Below, in pieces: positions 44,835-53,344 of a DNA stretch of 64,000 nt. The notes beneath the pieces were generated by a model that saw only the letters and a program-made list of their open reading frames with translations, had not been told where the DNA came from and made no database searches. The stretch is from Promethearchaeati archaeon (lineage in GTDB: Archaea; Asgardarchaeota; Heimdallarchaeia; JABLTI01): assembly GCA_013166835.1 (NCBI GenBank), contig JABLTI010000003.1, positions 1 to 64,000 of the forward strand, given 5' to 3'. The position numbers and the translations under genes were made by a program. How positions within the stretch are numbered: position 1 is the stretch's first letter; each line of letters begins with the position of its first letter.

Positions 44835-45007
44835 GATAGAGAAGATAATTTATTGGTATTAATTAAAGCTTCGTAGAGTTAAATAAAAAATGCTGGTAAA
44901 CTAAAATAATAGAGTAAGCGATTCTTATTTAAATAGGAATTACCTTTTTCCTTGAAAGGCAATATACTCAAATAATTAAATAAAATACTAAGAATTGTTT
45001 AATTTAA

Positions 45008-47875
45008 GTGGTTACAATGGCAATAGGATTCTATTTTGGCTCTGCTTTCAGGAATATTTGGAACAATAAGAAACAGTCCTTTGTTTTTCTTATAGGCATC
45101 ACTATTTCTCTGACTATTATATTTTCCCTTAGTTCATGGTCCACAACCGCTTCTACACTAGCAATAAGGGATTTTGCCAAAGATCAAGATTATGAGTTAA
45201 GAGTACGCTCATATATTCCTCAAAATTTACCAATCATTCAGAATTGGTTGGATGATCAACCAATAGTTGAATCCACTGCTCGATTATATCATAATCTTGC
45301 TTTCTTTAATGCTGAAAACAAGAATCCCTTCTACCGTTTTTGGCCACTTGATGATCAAGAAAACAATGCAAACCCAGTTACTTTAACAACGTTATTTCTC
45401 TTTCCAAATCAAAGCATTGAAAGGATTTCTAAGCAGTTTGAGGTGGAAGGCGAGTTTGATTTAGGATTAAATGATGTTTTGATTAGTAGATACCACGCTG
45501 AACAAATGAAGTATTATCTGAACGTCACTGTTGTTCCAGGCATGACTGTAAATCTCACAGTGTGTAGACAAAGTGTTGATTTTGGAGCATTCTTGTTCCA
45601 ATATGAACCAATTAATTTCTACAATATCACAATTAGAGGTATCTATGATAGCTTAAGCTCTATTACCATGTTACAACGTACTTTTTCTCAAGATCAGATT
45701 CAAGATTCAATAATTTTCCTTAAAGAGAATATGTTAGAGGGAGATATTGATAGGATGGAAGCTAATGGTCTTACACCTATTTTAGTTGCTAAATGTAAAG
45801 CTGATGCATTAGCAAGTGAAGGGATTAATGGTATTAATGCAAAACTAGAACAATTATCAGATTTTCTTCTAATTGAACACCCAACATCATTACCTTTTAT
45901 ACTTAATACACCTTATGATAATTTATTACAAGTTTACAGTAGAGCAAGTTCACTGTTGGTAGTATTAGTGCCTGTGATTCTTTTAGGTATAATTCAGGCA
46001 ATATTTACAACAAATATAATTCTTGAGAACAGGAAAATAGAAATTGAAATTTATCAAGAGAAAGGAGGTCAGAAATGGCAAATTATTGGTTCAATTATGC
46101 TTGAATTTACCATACTTTCAGTTATTGCAATTGCTTTTTCAAATATCCTTTCGTTAATTGTAGCATCGTTAATACCGGCTATAGCTTCCCAAGAATTAAC
46201 TTTATCTTCTTTTGCTGACTTCTTTATGAATATTGAATTTTCTTATGTAATAGCATCAATATCTTCTGTTGTTGCTTTAATCGTAGTTTCACTTTTTGTT
46301 ATATTAAAAGTGAATCAAATATTACGTTCTGATATTTCTGAGAGAGATGTTGTCTTTAGGGGGAAATTACAGAAACTCATTACATTAATTACTCTATCAG
46401 TATTAACAGGAGCATCAATAGTTCTATTCATTGTTTTTTCGTTTCTCTATAGTAGAAACTTTAGTGGCATCTATACTTTTACTGTAGAGCACACACAAAG
46501 AAGTGCACTATTATTCATTACTCTATCCATTGCAATACTTCTAATTACAGTTCTGTTATCAATTGGTTTATTTGCATTACTTGGTAGACTGAAGGCTCTC
46601 TATAATAAAGTGCTCCGGAAAAACAGTTTCTTCTTAGTTAACTATTTTAGAAATTCAAAATACAAATTGAACACAGTAATGATTGTTTTACTTATAATGA
46701 CAAGTTCAATGTTTTTTGCATTAACACTAATAAGTACAATGCAAAAATCAGATGCTGAGGTTAATTATTATAATAATGGTGCTGATTTGAGAATCATTAC
46801 AAAAAATGTTCACCACTCTTTTGAAGACAATCTTACACAAATTGAAGGTATAAATGAAACCATGAGTGTTATGAAAACTAGTGGTAAGTATGGTTCTGAT
46901 ACATTTTTTACAATATATGGAATCGATCCCATAAAATATAGTAAAATAGGTAGATGGATAGAAAGTAGTTTCTATACTGTAGATGCACCTGAAAATTACA
47001 ATGCTTCTAAATATGAAGACTGGTTAGAAATTCTTGATGCAAATGGAAATGGTACAATAGTCAGCGATGTGTTAATTGAATTTAGTCCAAGTTTAACATA
47101 TGGTAGGATCATACAAGTTAACTCAATACCTATTGAAGCTACTCTAGGAAATGATTTCTTTAATATTACTGGGATTATTCATTCCGCACCAGGTCTTGGA
47201 TTGTCATCAGGTATAAATCTGGATTTAGATCAACCAAATGATTATTACATGATTATAAATGAGGAAAAAATCTATAATGAATATGGAATTGTATCAACGA
47301 ATTTGTTCTTTGCCAACCTAGATCAAGGAGCAAATATTGAACAAGTAATTGCTGACTTGCTAGAGCTAGATGAAGTAATTGAAGTAAATCCAGACCTACT
47401 TAGTGAAGGATTTACAGAGCGATATGTTAACAAATATGTACCTTCACTACGAGTATTTTTAATGACACAAATAGTTTTCACTGGGATTATAGGATTACTT
47501 GTAATTGTATCAAATATTGATTACGTTATGAATCAAAGAAAACAAGAAACTGCAATCCTAACAGCTTTAGGAAATACAAATGCAAATTACATAAGAATGA
47601 CTGTCTCAGAATTATCTATTATAGTTGTAGTAACAATTATTGCAGGATTAATTATTGCACTACCTTTGACATTGTTGACAACAGCTGTAATAGTACCATT
47701 TTTAACGGATATTTTGATTATTCCATATAGTTTTAGTGTTAACTACCTAGTAATTGGAGTAATTATTGTAGCATTATTTATTTTAGCGTTTCTAGGGGCT
47801 ATACCAACTCTCATAAGAACTAGTAGACAAAAAACAGCAGAAGCAATTAGAGACGAAACCTCAGGAGCTTATTAG
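45008..47875 (+). CDS. FtsX-like ABC transporter permease, two-copy form
   Basis: A 955-aa membrane protein with an N-terminal helix (about 25-45), a large extracytoplasmic domain (60-300), a first helix bundle (about 312-430), two extra helices (455-525), a second permease unit with its own outer domain (about 550-790) and a final bundle ending at 950. It has the MacB/FtsX architecture: NRKIEIEIYQEKGGQKWQIIGS and NQRKQETAILTALGNTNANYI are the cytoplasmic coupling loops. Such permeases pull lipoproteins or substrates out of the membrane with an ATPase, but no ABC ATPase gene is adjacent. GTG start; ATG 45017 is an alternative. A hairpin with T-run overlaps its end. Confidence 0.87.
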   Translation: MVTMAIGFYFGSAFRNIWNNKKQSFVFLIGITISLTIIFSLSSWSTTASTLAIRDFAKDQDYELRVRSYIPQNLPIIQNWLDDQPIVESTARLYHNLAFFNAENKNPFYRFWPLDDQENNANPVTLTTLFLFPNQSIERISKQFEVEGEFDLGLNDVLISRYHAEQMKYYLNVTVVPGMTVNLTVCRQSVDFGAFLFQYEPINFYNITIRGIYDSLSSITMLQRTFSQDQIQDSIIFLKENMLEGDIDRMEANGLTPILVAKCKADALASEGINGINAKLEQLSDFLLIEHPTSLPFILNTPYDNLLQVYSRASSLLVVLVPVILLGIIQAIFTTNIILENRKIEIEIYQEKGGQKWQIIGSIMLEFTILSVIAIAFSNILSLIVASLIPAIASQELTLSSFADFFMNIEFSYVIASISSVVALIVVSLFVILKVNQILRSDISERDVVFRGKLQKLITLITLSVLTGASIVLFIVFSFLYSRNFSGIYTFTVEHTQRSALLFITLSIAILLITVLLSIGLFALLGRLKALYNKVLRKNSFFLVNYFRNSKYKLNTVMIVLLIMTSSMFFALTLISTMQKSDAEVNYYNNGADLRIITKNVHHSFEDNLTQIEGINETMSVMKTSGKYGSDTFFTIYGIDPIKYSKIGRWIESSFYTVDAPENYNASKYEDWLEILDANGNGTIVSDVLIEFSPSLTYGRIIQVNSIPIEATLGNDFFNITGIIHSAPGLGLSSGINLDLDQPNDYYMIINEEKIYNEYGIVSTNLFFANLDQGANIEQVIADLLELDEVIEVNPDLLSEGFTERYVNKYVPSLRVFLMTQIVFTGIIGLLVIVSNIDYVMNQRKQETAILTALGNTNANYIRMTVSELSIIVVVTIIAGLIIALPLTLLTTAVIVPFLTDILIIPYSFSVNYLVIGVIIVALFILAFLGAIPTLIRTSRQKTAEAIRDETSGAY

Positions 47876-47898
47876 TTTCTGATTATCTGAGGTTTTTT
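47856..47898 (+). terminator. hairpin over the permease stop codon
   Basis: AAACCTCAG (47856-47864) and CTGAGGTTT (47887-47895) are perfectly complementary over nine bases with a 22-nt loop holding the stop codon, and T residues continue after the stem. A terminator for the permease gene is likely. Confidence 0.55.
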
Positions 47899-47938
47899 GA
47901 GCAGTATCTTTTTATTTTGTTAAATTTACTACAATTTT

Positions 47939-48775
47939 ATGTCATCTATTTCCAACGATTTTACAGATTATTTTGGGACTTGGGCTTTAATAGCTGGGGC
48001 TTCTGAGGGTCTTGGTGAAGCTTTTGCTCGAGAGATTGCAAAAAAGGGCATTAATATTATTCTGGTAGCAAGACGAAAAGATCTATTAGAGAAATTACGT
48101 TCTGAAATCTCTCGTGATTATCAAGTAGAAACAAAAGCAATTCAATTAGATTTAGCCTCTGCTGATATGCTAGATAGGATTAAAGCAGAGACTGAAAATC
48201 TTGAAATTGGATTAGTTGTTTACAATGCTGCTTCAAGTCCCATTGGATTATTTTTTCATTTCAATTTAGAGCAGCAATTCAAAGTCATTGACATTAATGT
48301 CAAAGGACCTATGATTTTTACCCATCACTTTGGTAAACTAATGAAAAACCGAGGTAAAGGTGGAATCATTCTTCTCTCTTCCCTTGCAGGATTACAAGGA
48401 GACCCCTATCATGCTCATTATAGTGCTACAAGAGGATATACTATGAATCTCGCTGAAGCACTCTGGTATGAATTGAAAAAATACGGAGTTCATGTTATGA
48501 CCTGTGCTGCAGGTGCAACCAAAACCCCGAATTATGTTTCTTCCAAACCAAAAAGATCGGGTCTCATAAATCCAAGACCAATGGACCCAAATAAAGTGGC
48601 TAAAGGATCACTAAAAAGCTTAAGAAGAAACAAACCATATCATTATCCGGGATTTAGTAATAAATTCAATGCTTTTATACTTAGACATTTGTTAAGCCGA
48701 AAAGCTGCTATCAAATTCTTGGGAAATATCGCTAGTAAAATGTATGGTGAAGATAAGAATCATGTGAATAAGTAG
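47939..48775 (+). CDS. short-chain dehydrogenase/reductase
   Basis: A 278-aa SDR. The nucleotide loop GASEGLGEAFA is at residues 20-30, the NAAS (VYNAAS) motif at 96-99, Asn120 is in place, and the active site reads LLSSLAG...YHAHYSATRGY with Ser147/148 and Tyr161. The catalytic lysine of Y-x3-K is replaced by Arg165, which is rare. The protein resembles the 17-beta-hydroxysteroid or ketoacyl-reductase side of the family, with a C-terminal extension typical of membrane-facing SDRs. The substrate is unknown; fatty-acyl or lipid-linked ketones are possible. It is probably leaderless or has a short leader. Confidence 0.88.
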   Translation: MSSISNDFTDYFGTWALIAGASEGLGEAFAREIAKKGINIILVARRKDLLEKLRSEISRDYQVETKAIQLDLASADMLDRIKAETENLEIGLVVYNAASSPIGLFFHFNLEQQFKVIDINVKGPMIFTHHFGKLMKNRGKGGIILLSSLAGLQGDPYHAHYSATRGYTMNLAEALWYELKKYGVHVMTCAAGATKTPNYVSSKPKRSGLINPRPMDPNKVAKGSLKSLRRNKPYHYPGFSNKFNAFILRHLLSRKAAIKFLGNIASKMYGEDKNHVNK

Positions 48776-48834
48776 TAGCAAAATACTACTTTACTAATGT
48801 AAAAACTCATAAAAGTACAAACAATAGATATTGC

Positions 48835-50076
48835 ATGATCGAGATATCTAAAGAACAAGCTCAACAATTCATTCTCCACAAACAAGGGTTAACAACTGAT
48901 TTTTCATCTTTGTCTCTTTTAGACATTATTAAAAAAATACACAATTTACAAATTGATACCAATTCTGTTGTAGCTCGTGCTCAAGATTTAACTTTATTCA
49001 ATAGAAAATCTGATTATCAAGAAGGAAAAGTTTGGAAGTTACTTGAAGAGAAAATACTCTTTGAGTTTTGGTCTCATGGTATTTGTTTAATGCCATTTGA
49101 AGAATATCCATTTTATGCCTGGAAAATGGAATATAAAAAAGAAAATCCAGCCAATTGGTGGAGAAAATGGGCGCCAGAAAATAAGGAAGTAATAAAAGAA
49201 GTATACAATTACGTAAAAAAGAATGGTCCAACGCGTAGTGCTGATTTCAAGAGACATGAAACTAAGAAAAGTGAAGGATGGTGGGATTGGAAAAAAGAGA
49301 AATTAGCTTTAGAATTATTATATGATCAAGGAAAACTGCTGATTACATATAGAAAGAACTTCCAGAAATATTATGATCTTAGTGAAAGAGTACTACCTTC
49401 AGGTATAAACACAGATCCTCTAGCAAAAGAAGAATTAGCTGATTATTTAATACAAACAATTTTTTCTTCTCTCGGATTAGCTAGTATAGAAGAATTACGT
49501 CATTACATTGGAATGGCTGTCTTTAGACATTTATGGAAAAACAATAGGAAATCTGTAATGAATTTTCTTCAAAATGAGGTAGAAGAAGACAAACTTGTTG
49601 AAATTAAAATTGATAACCTAGAAACAAAACATTTCATCTTGAAAGAAAATGAAAATGAATTAAGTAAGTTAAATTACAATTTTAATCAAAACACCCCTAT
49701 GAAGTTTCTTACACCTTTTGATAATGCAATACGAGATAGGGATTTACCTTTACGTTTATGGGATTTCGATTATAAAATAGAATGTTACACACCTACTCCT
49801 CAAAGAGTATATGGTTACTTTACACTGCCAATACTTGATAGTCATTCATTTATAGGAAGAACAGATTTGAAAGCACATCGAAAAGAAGGCATTCTAGAAA
49901 TAAAATCCTTGCATTTTGAGAAATGGTATAAACCTACAGAAAAATCATACGAACGATTAACATCTGGTTTGAATAAATTCGCTGACTTTCATAATTGCAA
50001 TGAAATCCGTATAAATGAAACCATTCCCACAAAAATACAAAAGTCAATCTCAACTTTGTTGAATTCTATGTCCTAA
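48835..50076 (+). CDS. winged-helix DNA-binding protein of the YcaQ/AlkX family
   Basis: A 413-aa protein that begins MIEISKEQAQQFILHKQGL, the family opening of YcaQ-type proteins (HTH_42). The phrases SLLDIIKKIHNLQIDTNSVVARAQDLTLFNR, SHGICLMPFEEYPFYAW and FLTPFDNAIRDR are also typical, with three winged-helix subdomains. The characterised bacterial members are DNA glycosylases that unhook interstrand crosslinks or alkylated bases. Their catalytic Q-x-Q or Q-x-D motif should be checked by alignment. It follows the SDR gene by 60 bases on the same strand. Cytoplasmic. Confidence 0.85.
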   Translation: MIEISKEQAQQFILHKQGLTTDFSSLSLLDIIKKIHNLQIDTNSVVARAQDLTLFNRKSDYQEGKVWKLLEEKILFEFWSHGICLMPFEEYPFYAWKMEYKKENPANWWRKWAPENKEVIKEVYNYVKKNGPTRSADFKRHETKKSEGWWDWKKEKLALELLYDQGKLLITYRKNFQKYYDLSERVLPSGINTDPLAKEELADYLIQTIFSSLGLASIEELRHYIGMAVFRHLWKNNRKSVMNFLQNEVEEDKLVEIKIDNLETKHFILKENENELSKLNYNFNQNTPMKFLTPFDNAIRDRDLPLRLWDFDYKIECYTPTPQRVYGYFTLPILDSHSFIGRTDLKAHRKEGILEIKSLHFEKWYKPTEKSYERLTSGLNKFADFHNCNEIRINETIPTKIQKSISTLLNSMS

Positions 50077-50110
50077 TTACTCCTTTTTGTTTCTTCGAAA
50101 AAACCTTAAA

Positions 50111-50143
50111 TAGTCTTATATGGGACTATTTTATATAGGACTA
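50111..50143. promoter_or_regulatory. tandem 12-bp repeats in the promoter of the PNPOx-MarR pair
   Basis: TATATGGGACTA (50117-50128) and TATATAGGACTA (50132-50143) are direct repeats 15 bases apart, and TAGTC at 50111-50115 forms an inverted half-site to the first GACTA. The second repeat overlaps the probable TATA box, 20-30 bases from the start at 50163. The MarR protein encoded next is the obvious candidate to bind here and repress its own operon. Confidence 0.55.
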
Positions 50144-50162
50144 ATACATGAGGAATTGAAAA

Positions 50163-50627
50163 ATGAATGAAGAAGAGATAAAGAAATTTGCAAAAGAACT
50201 GATGCTTAAAGCGCAACCAGCATATTTAGCAACAATAGATGGAAATGGAGAACCTCAAATACGAGCAGTAGAAAATATTCGTAATCCAGAGAAATTTCCA
50301 CATGATGCAAAAATATTGCAAGAATATGATAACAGTTTAACACCCTATATTTCAACAAATACTTCATCAGATAAAATCAAACAAATACTTGAAAATAATT
50401 CAGCAGCAATGCATTTCTGTTCACCAGATGAATACAAAGGAATAATGATGCAAGGAATAATTGAAATTGTAAATGATCCTGAATTAAAGAAACGTATTTG
50501 GCATGAAGGAATGCGCCAATATTATCCTAAAGGTCATACTGATCCGGATTTTACTATGCTTCGAATGAGACCAAAATTTATGAAAGCATGGTATAAAGGT
50601 AAACATGAACTAACTTTAAGTGATTGA
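50163..50627 (+). CDS. pyridoxamine 5'-phosphate oxidase-like flavoprotein
   Basis: A 154-aa split-barrel protein. The opening AYLATIDGNGEPQIRAVENIRN is the FMN-binding entry strand of PNPOx-like proteins, and KIKQILENNSAAMHFCSPDEYKGIMMQGIIEIV is the next core segment. Such small members bind FMN, F420 or heme and reduce or detoxify small molecules; true pyridoxamine phosphate oxidase activity is unlikely at this length. ATG start with GAGG about ten bases upstream. It lies in one operon with the MarR gene, suggesting induction by a stress or redox-active ligand. Confidence 0.87.
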   Translation: MNEEEIKKFAKELMLKAQPAYLATIDGNGEPQIRAVENIRNPEKFPHDAKILQEYDNSLTPYISTNTSSDKIKQILENNSAAMHFCSPDEYKGIMMQGIIEIVNDPELKKRIWHEGMRQYYPKGHTDPDFTMLRMRPKFMKAWYKGKHELTLSD

Positions 50628-50628
50628 A

Positions 50629-51075
50629 ATGAAGCTTCAAAGTCAAGGGGGTTTTCTCATTGCAAAAATCCATCAATTGTCAGGTCGTATATTTACAAGA
50701 TTACTGAAAAAACACCAAATCGAAATTAATCCTGCACAAGGACGAATTATGTTTGTTCTTTGGAGAGATGACAATATTCCAATTCAAGAGCTAGCCAAAA
50801 AAACATCCCTTAGTAAGACTACCTTGACTTCAATGCTTGATAGACTTGAAATTATGGGTTATATTGCACGAGTACCTTCAAATGAAGATAGAAGAAAAAT
50901 CTGTATCAAATTAACTGAAAAAGATAAGAGTTTACATGAGAAATACCGACAAGTTTCATTGGAAATGACTGAATTATTCTATCAAGGATTATCAAATGAT
51001 GAAATCGATCTTTTTGAAAAACAACTTGAAAAAACCTACAAGAATCTAATTGTAGCTGAAAAAAATCTAATGTAA
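50629..51075 (+). CDS. MarR-family transcriptional regulator
   Basis: A winged-helix regulator of about 148 aa. The DNA-binding core is NIPIQELAKKTSLSKTTLTSMLDRLEIMGYI followed by the wing ARVPSNEDRRKICIKLTEKD, and the flanking helices form the dimer interface. MarR proteins usually repress their own operon and release DNA on binding phenolic or oxidising ligands. The frame is also open at GTG 50620, but GTGAT at 50620-50624 sits four bases before ATG 50629. The direct repeats in the promoter upstream are its likely target. The 3' end overlaps the convergent kinase gene by nine bases. Confidence 0.93.
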   Translation: MKLQSQGGFLIAKIHQLSGRIFTRLLKKHQIEINPAQGRIMFVLWRDDNIPIQELAKKTSLSKTTLTSMLDRLEIMGYIARVPSNEDRRKICIKLTEKDKSLHEKYRQVSLEMTELFYQGLSNDEIDLFEKQLEKTYKNLIVAEKNLM

Positions 51076-51663
51076 TTTCTTAACAATCTCATTTGCTAAG
51101 TCATCTTTTGATTTCATACCATCAATTACAAAATCAGCATCTTTCAAATTGGCTATGTGATCTCTTAGATAAATTTCTCTGTGTTCTTGTAAATACATCC
51201 GCAATTGCCAATGCATTATATGCATAAGTTTTGTAGGTTTTTCAGAAAATCTTGGTTCAAATTGTGGACCAATTGTTTCATAAAAAGCATTTATACCATT
51301 ATCCTCGGATTGCTCAAGACTCCGCAGAAGAACTCGCGCAAAACTAACTTCAAGTGGAATATTGATATACACTAAGAAATCAATTTTATCTTTCATACCT
51401 TTACGTTGTCGACCAGTAGGTTCTTCTATCACAATGTATTTTCTTGGTTGAATGACACGGTTCTTTTCTGGATAAGTTATTGGATTTCCTTTCTGTAATT
51501 CACCTAAATCTTCAGTCAGTTTATCATAATTAGGTTGGTAATCATCATAAAACATGGTTTCAGAATCTTCTAGTATAGCTGCTACTTTATTGACTAAAGT
51601 TGATTTACCTGATCCAGAAGGTCCAGCAATACCTAAGACAAAGACTTTGGATTTCTTTGACAC
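51067..51663 (-). CDS. uridine-kinase-like P-loop kinase
   Basis: A P-loop protein of about 198 aa. The Walker A motif is GIAGPSGSGKSTLVNKV at the N-terminus, followed by FYDDYQPN, the D-D-Y block of uridine kinase and phosphoribulokinase relatives, and DFLVYINIPLEVSFARVLLR, the lid region. It phosphorylates a small nucleoside- or sugar-like substrate, not defined by sequence. The frame is open to 51717, but GTG 51663 is preceded by AGGAG and starts just before the P-loop strand; the longer form would add an odd hydrophobic tail. It is transcribed alone. Confidence 0.87.
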   Translation of the reverse strand: MSKKSKVFVLGIAGPSGSGKSTLVNKVAAILEDSETMFYDDYQPNYDKLTEDLGELQKGNPITYPEKNRVIQPRKYIVIEEPTGRQRKGMKDKIDFLVYINIPLEVSFARVLLRSLEQSEDNGINAFYETIGPQFEPRFSEKPTKLMHIMHWQLRMYLQEHREIYLRDHIANLKDADFVIDGMKSKDDLANEIVKKLH

Positions 51664-51844
51664 AATTCTCCTCTCATTTCCAATCTTAAAATATACTCCT
51701 AGTAGAATTATTATCAATATTATTATGGTTCTAGATTAATACTAAAATGAGGATAAGATAATTTGAACTAGATAATATTTTTATTTCATAATACGTTCTC
51801 AGATTGAGATAATCACTATTATTCCTAACTATAAGTTGATTACT

Positions 51845-52423
51845 ATGAGAACAGCTATTCCTGTTAAAGATAGAGATCTTACTAGAAAAATAATTGATAT
51901 AACATTGTTGGTTTTCTTTTTCATTAATATAATCTTCATTTGTTATATGTTTGATATTGAGCAACTAGTTGTTTCCGGTGCAGATCACACTATTAATTGG
52001 CCATTAACTCCAAGTGAGTATCCCATATGGCCACCGAAATTTATTGTTGATTTGAATCATTTTGTAGGTCAATTTGATCATGCTTTACTCCACAGAGATC
52101 CTTGGTGGCGAGCAACAATATGGATTGATGTAATACTGTTTGGTCCATTTTATATTACAGCAATTTATGCATTTATTAGAGGTAAAAATTGGATCAGAAT
52201 TCCAAGTATCATGTGGGCAACTATGATGCTAACAAATGTCACCATAATTTTCATTGTTGAATTCACTGATCCAAAATATGCAGGTGGGCAGCCACTTCCG
52301 ATTATTGCTGCGAATCTCTTATGGATATTAATGCCAATTCTCCTTATAATTCGAATGGTTTTGTATCCACAAACATTTGCAGGTCATAGACTCGGATCAA
52401 AAATGGCAAAATTAGAAGAATAG
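51845..52423 (+). CDS. EXPERA-domain membrane protein (TMEM97/emopamil-binding-like)
   Basis: A membrane protein of about 192 aa with four helices (about 19-39, 93-112, 119-139 and 153-172). The stretch DPWWRATIWIDVILFGPFYI, followed by TAIYAFIRGKNWIRIPSIMW and ending PIIAANLLWILMPILLIIRM, follows the EXPERA pattern of the human TMEM97 protein and emopamil-binding family (W...E/D..Lf..PF...A-Y-A-F..G..-W-I-R-x-P). In eukaryotes these bind sterols or act as sterol isomerases. The extracytoplasmic loop 45-85 is unusually long. The ORF is also open at TTG 51836. In an archaeon a lipid-binding role is inferred. Confidence 0.75.
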   Translation: MRTAIPVKDRDLTRKIIDITLLVFFFINIIFICYMFDIEQLVVSGADHTINWPLTPSEYPIWPPKFIVDLNHFVGQFDHALLHRDPWWRATIWIDVILFGPFYITAIYAFIRGKNWIRIPSIMWATMMLTNVTIIFIVEFTDPKYAGGQPLPIIAANLLWILMPILLIIRMVLYPQTFAGHRLGSKMAKLEE

Positions 52424-52486
52424 TTATGGTTTTCTGAATGAAAACCTTTTTTTCTTCTTTTTTCTCCTTTATTGTGTTGTGAGTAA

Positions 52487-53287
52487 ATGAAGGATTTAGA
52501 ACTTATTGCAGAAGGCAGAACTGCTCAAGTATTTGATTGGAAAGATAATAATGTACTAAAACTATTTTTCGATTGGTTTCCTGAGGAATTTATTGATCTA
52601 GAATATGATATGAATATAGCAATTCGTGATTTTCCTATTTCTGTACCAAAAGTAATTGAACGAGTTGAAATAGATGGTCGTCAAGGAATAATTTTTGAAA
52701 AACTGCTTGGAGATACATTACTTAAATCGACTAGAGAAGAACAAAATAATTTCGAAAAACACGGAAAGATAATGAGCAATTTACACTTTCAAATTCATCA
52801 AATTAAAACTTCGAAGATTATTTCTATTCAAAATTTCTTAAAACTCTTTATCGGAAATGCTAAAGAGCTTTCGTTACGACAAAAAATGCATTTATTCTCT
52901 TATATTGATACATTGGAATCGGATAACAAATTGTGTCATTATGATTTTCATCCTGATCAAATCATGCTAACAAAAAATGGGGCATATTTAATTGACTGGG
53001 TGTCTGCTGTTTCAAGTCCTCCAAGTGCAGATGTTGCTAGAACATACTTATTATTTCTTTGTTCTGTATATTCAGGTACTGATTTTGATTTTAAGGATCT
53101 CAAGAAATTCTATGTTAGTCCTTTATTTGATGCTTATTTCAAAGATTATACCAAGCTAAATCCAAAAGTCACAAAAGAAAAAGTCTATTCTTGGTTATTG
53201 CCATTAGCTGCTGGAAGAATAGGAGAAGGAATTGAAAGTCAAACACCTTTCTTACTTAAAATGGTAACCTATCTAATTGATGAATGA
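52487..53287 (+). CDS. aminoglycoside-phosphotransferase-fold kinase
   Basis: A 266-aa protein of the APH/choline-kinase fold. The catalytic loop is LCHYDFHPDQIMLTKNG (His151, Asp153, Gln158) and the metal loop GAYLIDWVSA (Asp170). The glycine-rich nucleotide loop is shortened (EGRTAQVFDW). Members phosphorylate hydroxyl groups on small molecules such as aminoglycosides, choline or homoserine. No resistance context exists; a small alcohol or lipid head-group precursor is a plausible substrate because the next gene is a PlsY. Start ATG with GTGAG just upstream. Confidence 0.88.
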   Translation: MKDLELIAEGRTAQVFDWKDNNVLKLFFDWFPEEFIDLEYDMNIAIRDFPISVPKVIERVEIDGRQGIIFEKLLGDTLLKSTREEQNNFEKHGKIMSNLHFQIHQIKTSKIISIQNFLKLFIGNAKELSLRQKMHLFSYIDTLESDNKLCHYDFHPDQIMLTKNGAYLIDWVSAVSSPPSADVARTYLLFLCSVYSGTDFDFKDLKKFYVSPLFDAYFKDYTKLNPKVTKEKVYSWLLPLAAGRIGEGIESQTPFLLKMVTYLIDE

Positions 53288-53344
53288 AAAATTATTAAGT
53301 AGCAATGTTAAGATATTTTAGGCAATTCTAGGAGAAAGAATTTC

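Noticed and set aside
44940-44970. CCTTT/AAAGG inverted repeat before the permease as riboswitch
   Set aside because: Arms are only five bases and the leader is too short for a known riboswitch class.
52487-53287. Aminoglycoside resistance gene
   Set aside because: The fold is shared by many metabolic kinases, and neither mobile elements nor resistance context is present.
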